A stretch of DNA of 64,000 bases from Cellulomonas humilata. Lineage in GTDB: Bacteria > Actinomycetota > Actinomycetes > Actinomycetales > Cellulomonadaceae. Both the position numbers and the translations under genes were made by a program. The notes beneath the pieces were generated by a model. That model was not told the origin of the DNA. It was given only the letters and a program-made list of their open reading frames with translations, and did no database searches. Of the stretch, positions 57,692-64,000 are shown in pieces (within the stretch, counting starts at the first letter, position 1; each line of letters opens with the position of its first letter). Where the stretch lies: the NCBI RefSeq assembly GCF_030814415.1, contig NZ_JAUSVB010000005.1, positions 248,001-312,000 on the forward strand. The letters are read 5' to 3'.

Positions 57692-59239
57692 ATGACCGAC
57701 ACAGCAGTCAGCACGCAGGACCCGGCACCCATCGTCGCGATGACCGGGATCTCCATCACGTTCCCCGGGGTCAAGGCGCTGGACGGCGTCGACTTCCGGC
57801 TGTTCCCCGGCGAGGTGCACGCCCTGATGGGCGAGAACGGTGCCGGGAAGTCCACCCTCATCAAGGCCCTCACCGGCGTGTACACGGTCGACTCCGGGTC
57901 GATCGTCGTCGACGGCGAGGAGCGCACGTTCGCCGGTCCCGCGCAGGCGCAGGCCGCGGGGATCAGCACCGTCTACCAAGAGGTCAACCTCTGCGACAAC
58001 CTGTCGGTCGCGGAGAACATCATGCTCGGCCACGAGGTGCGCCGGGCCGGGGTCGTCGACTGGCGGCGCACCCGCAGCGCGGCCCGCGAGCACCTGCGGA
58101 CCATGAACCTCGACATCGACCCGAAGTCGTCGCTGTCGTCCCACTCGTTGGCCGTGCAGCAGCTGGTCGCGATCTCGCGCGCGATGGTCGTCGACGCCCG
58201 GGTGCTCATCCTCGACGAGCCGACGTCCAGCCTCGACGCCGACGAGGTCGCCCGCCTGTTCGACGTCGTGCGCGCCCTGCGCGACCGCGGCGTCGCCATC
58301 CTGTTCGTGTCCCACTTCCTCGACCAGGTGTACGCGATCAGCGACCGTATGACGGTCCTGCGCAACGGCGCGCTGGTGGGGGAGTACCGCACGGCAGACC
58401 TGGACCGGGTCGAGCTGGTGCAGAAGATGATCGGCCGCGCGCTCGCCGTGCTCGAGGAGCTGGAGGAGGCACCCAAGCGGTCGGTCGCCGAGCGAGCCGA
58501 CACGCAGCCGTTCGTGCAGGCCATCGGCCTCGGGCGCAAGGGCACGATCGAGCCGTTCGACCTCGACGTGTACGCCGGCGAGGTCGTCGGGCTCGCGGGT
58601 CTGCTCGGCTCCGGCCGCACGGAGCTCGCGCGGCTGCTGTACGGCGCGGACCACGCGGACTCGGGCGAGATCCGGGTCGAGGGGGTCCACACGAAGATGC
58701 GGACCCCGCGCAACGCCCTGGCGCGCGGCATCGTGTACTCCTCGGAGAGCCGCAAGACCGAGGGCATCGTCGGGGACCTGACGGTGCGCGAGAACATCGT
58801 GCTCGGCCTCCAGGCCGACCGCGGCTGGCTGCGTCGCATCTCGCGGCGGAAGTCCGACGACGTCGTCAACCGCTACATCGAGGCGCTCGGCATCCGCCCG
58901 GCCAACCCCGAGGCGATCGCCGGCAACCTGTCCGGCGGCAACCAGCAGAAGGTGCTTCTCGCACGGTGGCTCGCCACCGCCCCGAAGCTCCTGCTGCTCG
59001 ACGAGCCCACGCGCGGGATCGACGTCGGCGCCAAGGCCGAGATCCAGAAGCTCGTCGCCGACCTGGCCGCGCAGGGCATGGCCGTCGTGTTCATCTCCGC
59101 CGAGCTCGACGAGGTCCTGCGTCTGTCGCACCGCATCGCGGTGCTGCGCGACCGTCGCAAGGTCGCCGAGATCACCAACTCCGACGCCGTCACCACCGAC
59201 GACGTCGTCCACCTCATCGCGAGCGGAGGGCAGTCATGA
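57692..59239 (+). CDS. ytfR: YtfR-like sugar ABC importer ATPase (two ATPase domains)
   Basis: A 515-aa double ATPase as in ribose/arabinose/galactofuranose importers. Domain 1: Walker A GENGAGKST, YQEVNLCDNLSVAEN, SLAVQQLVAISRAM, LILDEPTSSLD. Domain 2: degenerate GLLGSGRTE Walker A, SGGNQQKVLLARWL signature, LLLDEPTRGIDVGAK. The loss of the Lys in the second Walker A is normal for this class. The sequence VYQEVNLCDNLSVAENIMLG resembles YtfR. It overlaps the permease start (ATGA). Confidence 0.93.
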   Translation: MTDTAVSTQDPAPIVAMTGISITFPGVKALDGVDFRLFPGEVHALMGENGAGKSTLIKALTGVYTVDSGSIVVDGEERTFAGPAQAQAAGISTVYQEVNLCDNLSVAENIMLGHEVRRAGVVDWRRTRSAAREHLRTMNLDIDPKSSLSSHSLAVQQLVAISRAMVVDARVLILDEPTSSLDADEVARLFDVVRALRDRGVAILFVSHFLDQVYAISDRMTVLRNGALVGEYRTADLDRVELVQKMIGRALAVLEELEEAPKRSVAERADTQPFVQAIGLGRKGTIEPFDLDVYAGEVVGLAGLLGSGRTELARLLYGADHADSGEIRVEGVHTKMRTPRNALARGIVYSSESRKTEGIVGDLTVRENIVLGLQADRGWLRRISRRKSDDVVNRYIEALGIRPANPEAIAGNLSGGNQQKVLLARWLATAPKLLLLDEPTRGIDVGAKAEIQKLVADLAAQGMAVVFISAELDEVLRLSHRIAVLRDRRKVAEITNSDAVTTDDVVHLIASGGQS

Positions 59240-60294
59240 GCTCCGTCATGAGCTCGGCCGGCACCGTCGCCCGGCACCGGTTGTTCTGGCCCGTCGTCGC
59301 GCTGGCCGTGCTGCTGCTGGCCTGCGTGCTCAAGTCGAACACGTTCCTCAACATCACCGTCCTGGAGGGCCACCTCTACGGCGGGCCGATCGACATCGTG
59401 CGGCGCTCCAGCGTGCTGCTGCTCGTGGCCCTGGGCATGACGCTCGTCATCGCGACGCGCGGCATCGACCTGTCCGTCGGCGCCGTCATGGCGATCGCCG
59501 GGGCGGTCGCCCTGTCCCAGATCGCGGCCTCGGACAACCCGGAGTCGCTCACCGTCGTGCTGTCCGCCATCGGCAGCGCCGTCCTGGTCTGCCTCATGAT
59601 CGGGGTGTTCAACGGGTTCCTCGTCGCGGTGGTCGGGATCCAACCGATCATCGCGACCCTCGTGATCATGACCGCCGGCCGAGGCATCGCGATGCTCATC
59701 ACCGGTGGCCAGATCACCACCGTGACCAGCGCCCCGTACAAGACGATCGCCACCGGCTACTGGCTGGGGCTGCCCGTCGCGGCGCTCATCGCCGGGTTCT
59801 TCTTCGTCGCCATGGCGCTCATCACGCGTCGCACGGCGCTCGGGGTGCTCATCGAGTCGGTCGGCATCAACCCCGTCGCCTCGCGGCTGGCGGGCGTGCG
59901 CGCCCGGACGATCATCTGGACCGTCTACATCCTGTGCGCGTTCTTCGCGTGCGTCGCCGGGTTCATCCGCAGCTCCGACATCATGGCGGCCGACGCCAAC
60001 AACGCCGGGCTGTTCATCGAGCTGGACGCCATCCTCGCGGTGGTCATCGGCGGCACCTCGCTGGCCGGCGGCAAGTTCTCGCTGGTCGGGACCCTGGTCG
60101 GGGTGCTCGTGATCACCACGCTGACGTTCTCGGTGACCATCCTGGGCATCCCCGCGAACGCGGTCTCCCTGTTCAAGGCTCTCGTCGTCATCCTCGTCTG
60201 CCTGCTCCAGTCGCCGGTCGTCCGGCAGAAAATGCGGAAACGACGAGCAGCGCCGGTCGGAACAGCCCCTGCTCCCGTGGAGGTCCCGGCCTGA
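59236..60294 (+). CDS. ytfT: YtfT-like sugar ABC importer permease
   Basis: A 352-aa permease with about ten helices. The hallmark segments of the RbsC class are RRSSVLLLVALGMTLVIATRGIDLSVGAVMAIAG (in parts) and GLFIELDAILAVVIGGTSLAGGKFS. The Leu-x-Gly-Met-Thr and Gly-Ile-Asp-Leu-Ser-Val-Gly patterns are diagnostic. Its stop and the next start share an A (TGATG). Confidence 0.92.
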   Translation: MSSVMSSAGTVARHRLFWPVVALAVLLLACVLKSNTFLNITVLEGHLYGGPIDIVRRSSVLLLVALGMTLVIATRGIDLSVGAVMAIAGAVALSQIAASDNPESLTVVLSAIGSAVLVCLMIGVFNGFLVAVVGIQPIIATLVIMTAGRGIAMLITGGQITTVTSAPYKTIATGYWLGLPVAALIAGFFFVAMALITRRTALGVLIESVGINPVASRLAGVRARTIIWTVYILCAFFACVAGFIRSSDIMAADANNAGLFIELDAILAVVIGGTSLAGGKFSLVGTLVGVLVITTLTFSVTILGIPANAVSLFKALVVILVCLLQSPVVRQKMRKRRAAPVGTAPAPVEVPA

Positions 60295-61322
60295 TGGCGA
60301 CCGACCAGCTCACCCCTTCGAAGGCGCCCACCGACGCGCGGCCGTCCTTCGGCTCCCGCGTCCGCAGGTTCCGCATCGACGAGCGCTACGTGCCCGTGCT
60401 GGGCACGGTGGTCGTCCTGATCGCCATGCTGGCCATCGGTGGCTCCCGGTACGAGAACTTCCTCACGGGCCGCGTCATCGCCAACGTGCTCATCAACAAC
60501 TCGTTCCTCGTGGTGATCGCCGTCGGCATGACGTTCGTGATCCTCACCGGGGGCATCGACCTCTCCGTCGGCGCCGTCGTCGCGCTGTCGGGCTGCGTCG
60601 CGGCGTGGATGTTCACGCACGGCTACGGCGCCGCGGTCGCGATCCCCGCGGTCATCCTCGTCGGCACGGTCATCGGCCTGGTCGTCGGGGTGATGGTGCA
60701 CGTGTTCGAGATACAACCCTTCATCGCCACCCTGGCGGCGATGTTCCTGGCGCGCGGCCTCTGCTACATCGTGGCGCCGGAGTCCATCCCGATCACCGAC
60801 CCGACGATCGTCGCGCTCGCCCGCACGCGCTGGGGCACCGACGACGGCCTGGTCATCACGCCGAGCGGCGTCATCGCGCTCGCCGTCGTGGCCATCGCGT
60901 TCGTGACCCTGCACTACACGCGCTTCGGCCGCACGGTCTACGCGATCGGCGGCAGCGAGCAGTCCGCCAAGCTCATGGGCCTGCCCGTGGCGCGCACCAA
61001 GGTGCTCGTCTATGTCATCAGCGGCACCTGCGCAGGGCTCGGCGGCCTGCTGTTCGCGATCTTCTCGCGGTCCGGCTACGCGCTGACGGGTGTCGGCATG
61101 GAGCTCGACGCCATCGCCGCGGTCGTCATCGGTGGCACGCTGCTGACCGGTGGCAGCGGCTTCGTCCTGGGCTCGGTGCTGGGCGTGCTGGTGCTGGGCC
61201 TGATCCAGACGATCATCACGTTCGAGGGCACCCTGAGCTCGTGGTGGACCAAGATCTTCATCGGCGCCCTGCTGCTGATCTTCGTGGTCCTGCAGCGACT
61301 CCTGGCGATCCGCCGCCGCTAG
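60294..61322 (+). CDS. yjfF: YjfF-like sugar ABC importer permease
   Basis: A 342-aa permease with about ten helices. Contains NNSFLVVIAVGMTFVILTGGIDLSVGAVVALSG (in parts), FEIQPFIATLAAMFLARGLCY and GMELDAIAAVVIGGTLLTGGSG, the typical segments of the YjfF/RbsC class; two non-identical permeases are the rule in Ytf-type importers, unlike ribose importers. It is the last gene; a long dyad follows. Confidence 0.92.
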   Translation: MATDQLTPSKAPTDARPSFGSRVRRFRIDERYVPVLGTVVVLIAMLAIGGSRYENFLTGRVIANVLINNSFLVVIAVGMTFVILTGGIDLSVGAVVALSGCVAAWMFTHGYGAAVAIPAVILVGTVIGLVVGVMVHVFEIQPFIATLAAMFLARGLCYIVAPESIPITDPTIVALARTRWGTDDGLVITPSGVIALAVVAIAFVTLHYTRFGRTVYAIGGSEQSAKLMGLPVARTKVLVYVISGTCAGLGGLLFAIFSRSGYALTGVGMELDAIAAVVIGGTLLTGGSGFVLGSVLGVLVLGLIQTIITFEGTLSSWWTKIFIGALLLIFVVLQRLLAIRRR

Positions 61323-61328
61323 ACCGAC

Positions 61329-61400
61329 CGCGAGCTCGGTGCTCCGCGTCCAGCTCGGCGGCTCCAGCCACCGAGGTCGACGCGGACCACCGAGCTCGCG
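61329..61400. terminator. 72-bp imperfect dyad, probable bidirectional terminator
   Basis: CGCGAGCTCGGTG (61329-61341) pairs with CACCGAGCTCGCG (61388-61400), then after one C/C mismatch TCCGCGTC (61343-61350) pairs with GACGCGGA (61379-61386); CTCGG/CCGAG (61354-61358, 61371-61375) continues the stem. It fills the gap between the convergent importer and trkA genes. Confidence 0.75.
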
Positions 61401-61402
61401 GG

Positions 61403-62110
61403 TCAGGGGCGGGCTGCGAAGCGCTCCAGCAGGTCCGCGTGGCCCGAGACGATGATCAGGTCGTTGGCCGACAGGCGCGTGTCCGGCGTGGCGTAGACGA
61501 AGTCGATGCCCGGGCTCTTCACGCCGATCACGGTCACGCCGTAGCGCTCGCGCACCTTCGACTGCGCGAGCGTGAACCCCTGCGTCTCCTTGGGCGGGCG
61601 CATCTTGACGATGGTGAACCCGTCCTCCACCTCGATGTAGTCGAGGAGCTTGCCGGACACCAGGTGGGCCACGCGCGCGCCGGCGTCGGCCTCGGGGAGC
61701 ACCACGTGGTGCGCGCCGATGCGCTGCAGGATGCGCGCGTGCTCGTTGCTGATGGCCTTGGACCAGATCTGCGGGATGCCGATGTCCACCAGGTTCCCGG
61801 TGATCAGCACGGACGCCTCGAGGTAGGACCCGACGCCGACGACGGCCACGGGGAACTCGCGCGCGCCCAGCTGCTCGAGCGCCTCCGGGTTGGCGGCGTC
61901 GGCCTCGACCAGCGCGATGCGGCCGGCCCACTGGGCGACCAGCTCGGGGTTGCGCTCGACAGCGAGCACGTCCTGCCCGAGGCGGTCCAGGGTCGCGGCG
62001 ATGGCGGACCCGAACCGGCCGAGCCCGATGACGAGCACACCCGAGTCCTTCCTGGGCGTGCGTGGTGCGTTCTGCGTCCCTCTGAGGGAGTCGCCAAACC
62101 TGTCAGCCAA
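61403..62110 (-). CDS. TrkA/KtrA-type potassium uptake regulatory subunit (RCK domain)
   Basis: A 235-aa cytoplasmic protein. The RCK_N Rossmann motif is LVIGLGRFGSAIAATL (about residues 26-41) with VEADAANPEALEQLG; the RCK_C domain starts around VEDGFTIVKMRPPKE and includes LSANDLIIVSGHADLLERF. It gates the TrkH/KtrB-type channel in response to nucleotides. The ATG overlaps the end of the channel gene by 8 bp, giving a two-gene operon. Confidence 0.93.
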   Translation of the reverse strand: MADRFGDSLRGTQNAPRTPRKDSGVLVIGLGRFGSAIAATLDRLGQDVLAVERNPELVAQWAGRIALVEADAANPEALEQLGAREFPVAVVGVGSYLEASVLITGNLVDIGIPQIWSKAISNEHARILQRIGAHHVVLPEADAGARVAHLVSGKLLDYIEVEDGFTIVKMRPPKETQGFTLAQSKVRERYGVTVIGVKSPGIDFVYATPDTRLSANDLIIVSGHADLLERFAARP

Positions 62111-63479
62111 TGATCGGCCTCTCTTCTGGTAGCCGGATCACCCGACGACGGTTGCGCAGCGCGAGCGCGGCCGCAAGAGTCATCGTGCCGGTCCGGCCGA
62201 TGAACATGAGCACGGTGAGCACGTACTTGGCGCCGTCGGGCAGCCCGGGAGTGATCCCCGTGGACAGGCCGCAGGTGGCGAACGCCGAGATGACCTCGAA
62301 CAGCACCCGGTCCAGGGTGAGCCCCGTCATGGCCAGGAGCAGCAGCGACGAGACGAGCACGAGCGTCGCCGAGACGAGCGAGACGGCGATCGCGACCTGG
62401 AGCGCCTCGCGCGGGATCCGTCGTCCATAGGCCTCGACGTCCTTGTCGCCGCGGCCCTCGGCGATGATCGCGAGCAGCATGACGGCGAGGGTCGTCACCT
62501 TGATGCCGCCCGCGGTCGATGCGGAGCCGCCACCGACGAACATCAACGCGTCCATGAGCAGCCAGGTGCCCTCGTGCATCTCGCCGATGTCCACCGTCGA
62601 GAAGCCGCCGGAGCGGGGCATGACACCCGCGAACAGGGACGCCAGGATCGTGGCGCTGGGACCGAGCGGCTTGAACGTCTCCGGGTTGGTCCACTCGAAC
62701 GCGGCCACGAGGACCGACCCCGCGACGACGAGCGCGAGGCTGGTGGTCACCGTGAGCTTGGAGTGCAGGCTCCACCGCCGCGCCTCGCGCAGGTGCCGGG
62801 CCACGTTGAGGATCACGGGGAAGCCGAGCGAGCCGATGAAGACGCCGATGATGATGGGCATCAGCACCCACCAGTCGGACACGAACGGCGCGAGGCCGTA
62901 CGACGTGGGCACGAAGCCGGCGTTGTTGAACGAGGAGATCGCATAGAAGATCGAGTGCCAGGCCGCCGCGCCGAGGTCCTCGTCGAACATGAGGAACCGC
63001 GGGAAGAGGACGAGCGCGATGATCAGCTCGAGCGCGACGGACGTGATGATCACGGTCCGGATCAGCGACCCGACCTCGCCCAGCCGCGTCTCCTTGGTCT
63101 CCGACGACACCAGCAGCCGCTGCGTCAGGCCGATGCGGCGGGAGACGGCCATGCCGAGCAGCGACGCCAGCGTCATCACGCCGAGGCCACCGATCTGGAT
63201 GGCGACGAGGATGACGACGAGCCCCCAGGCAGACCAGTACTCGCCCGTGGGGACCACGACCAGACCGGTGACGGTGCTGGCGGAGGCGGCGGTGAACAGC
63301 GCGTCGACGAACGGGGCGCGCTCTCCGGTCGCCGTCGCCCACGGGGCGGACAGGCCGAGCGTGACCGTGCCGATCACCAGGCCGAACACGCCGAGCGCGA
63401 GCCGGGCGGGCGACTGCCGTGCGGAACGGTCGACGTACTCGCGCAACCGCAACGCCACGCCCGGGCGACCCCGCGCCAT
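62103..63479 (-). CDS. TrkH/KtrB-type potassium channel subunit
   Basis: A 458-aa membrane protein with the four M1-P-M2 repeats of Trk/Ktr transporters. The pore loops are recognisable: TAASASTVTGLVV, AISSFNNAGFV, MFVGGGSASTAGGIK, and ISAFATCGLSTG, each supplying the filter Gly. Size fits KtrB better than TrkH. GGGAGGTGTG precedes the ATG at 63479; a GTG one codon upstream is possible. It moves K+ into the cell with the RCK protein. Confidence 0.93.
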   Translation of the reverse strand: MARGRPGVALRLREYVDRSARQSPARLALGVFGLVIGTVTLGLSAPWATATGERAPFVDALFTAASASTVTGLVVVPTGEYWSAWGLVVILVAIQIGGLGVMTLASLLGMAVSRRIGLTQRLLVSSETKETRLGEVGSLIRTVIITSVALELIIALVLFPRFLMFDEDLGAAAWHSIFYAISSFNNAGFVPTSYGLAPFVSDWWVLMPIIIGVFIGSLGFPVILNVARHLREARRWSLHSKLTVTTSLALVVAGSVLVAAFEWTNPETFKPLGPSATILASLFAGVMPRSGGFSTVDIGEMHEGTWLLMDALMFVGGGSASTAGGIKVTTLAVMLLAIIAEGRGDKDVEAYGRRIPREALQVAIAVSLVSATLVLVSSLLLLAMTGLTLDRVLFEVISAFATCGLSTGITPGLPDGAKYVLTVLMFIGRTGTMTLAAALALRNRRRVIRLPEERPIIG

Positions 63480-63619
63480 CACACCTCCCGCAACCGGCCG
63501 GCGCTCGCCGGTCGGGGCAACTGTGGCATGCCGCGGGCGTCCGGATCGACCCGACAGGCTCGCGAGAGGCGCAGTCCGGTCGGATCGACATCGACGGCCT
63601 CGGGTGCGACGGTGAGCGC

Positions 63620-64000
63620 ATGACGTCGTCGGCACCCGTGCGCGTGGTCTGGTCGCGCGAGATGCTCGCGTACGACTTCGGTCACGGGCACCCCATGACG
63701 TCCGAGCGGCTGGACCTCACCATCCGGCTGGCCGAGGCGCTCGGGCTGCTGGTCGGTGACGACGTCGAGCTGGTCGGCGCCGAGATGGCCTCCGACGCCC
63801 TCCTGCAGACCGTCCACACGCCCGCGTACGTGGCCGCCGTGCACGCCGCGTCCACGGACGGCACCCCGGACCCCGTGTTCGGCCTGGGCACGTCCGACGA
63901 CCCGGTGTTCCCCGACATGCACGAGGCGTCGGCCCGGGTGGTGCAGGGGTCGGTCGACTCGGCGCTCGCCGTGTGGGAGGGGCGCGCGCTGCACGCCGTC
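63620..64000 (+). CDS. AcuC-like histone deacetylase-family protein (5' part)
   Basis: The first 127 codons of a deacetylase-family protein; the gene runs off the right edge. REMLAYDFGHGHPMTSERLDLT is the AcuC/HDAC N-terminal signature (Y-x-F-G-x-x-HPM), followed by VHTPAYVAAVHAAS and FGLGTSDDPVFPDMHEASARV, also conserved. AcuC removes acetyl groups, for example from acetyl-CoA synthetase or small substrates; the catalytic His pair would be beyond the window. ATG at 63620; divergent from the trkH gene. Confidence 0.9.
   Translation, partial: MTSSAPVRVVWSREMLAYDFGHGHPMTSERLDLTIRLAEALGLLVGDDVELVGAEMASDALLQTVHTPAYVAAVHAASTDGTPDPVFGLGTSDDPVFPDMHEASARVVQGSVDSALAVWEGRALHAV

Noticed and set aside
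1..64000. tRNA, rRNA, insertion sequences, prophage or attachment sites
   Set aside because: No cloverleaf-type T-loop sequences, rRNA segments, transposase motifs or integrase genes were seen on either strand; this is a by-eye search and could miss a diverged tRNA.

Overview
The window is high-GC actinobacterial DNA, most likely from Cellulomonas or a close relative. Three things point there: very high GC with mostly G/C third codon positions; a secreted GH26 mannanase carrying S-layer-homology modules, the architecture known for Cellulomonas fimi Man26A; and a Tad-pilus/SftH-helicase neighbourhood with the Rv3649-Rv3661-type gene set of Actinobacteria. No rRNA, tRNA, prophage, insertion sequence or CRISPR array was found. 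Genes are tightly packed, with many 4-bp ATGA/GTGA start-stop overlaps.

Layout. 1-9779: end of an HAD-IB phosphatase, a Tad/Flp-type secretion-pilus operon (CpaE/Ssd-like, TadA, TadB, TadC, a DUF4244 pilin-like protein, two TadE-like proteins), a frameshifted small secreted protein, a lone GyrI-like domain, and an SftH/MrfA-type DEAH helicase. 9824-18064: 5-oxoprolinase genes pxpA and pxpBC, separated by the first of three ECF sigma factor plus membrane-anchored ectodomain cassettes; the other two lie just beyond on the minus strand. All three sigma genes are preceded by the same candidate promoter, CCAAC-N18-GTC, and the partner proteins share an ectodomain signature. 18292-20583: membrane pyrophosphatase. 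20609-31037: a divergent carbohydrate locus (DeoR-HTH/LacI-sensor regulator, heparinase II/III-like lyase, 2-hydroxyacid dehydrogenase, DUF2264 protein, ABC sugar importer, DUF624 membrane protein, ThuA-like protein), probably for a uronate-containing oligosaccharide. 30959-37019: DUF3995 protein, EEP-family protein, methyltransferase and Man26A. 37314-43216: two HlyD-type adaptors around a MacB/FtsX-type ABC transporter and a DUF5666 lipoprotein. 43321-47524: proC, a LacI regulator and small regulatory or membrane genes. 47645-51446: araB-araD-araA behind a perfect 16-bp operator. 51535-56310: a proline-rich exported protein, TetR, DoxX-like, mycothiol-dependent enzyme and ABC exporter genes. 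56569-61322: a YtfQRT-YjfF-type furanose ABC importer whose upstream region carries the same operator (one mismatch), linking it to L-arabinose use. 61403-64000: TrkA/TrkH potassium uptake and the start of an AcuC-like deacetylase.

The most notable items are the triplicated sigma/ectodomain cassettes with their shared promoter and protein signature, a family of palindromic intergenic repeats (ACGTCCGC-N28-GCGGACGT) in three gaps, the shared arabinose operator, and the lyase/DUF2264 locus. All functional statements rest on reading the sequence and on memory of protein families; no database search was run.
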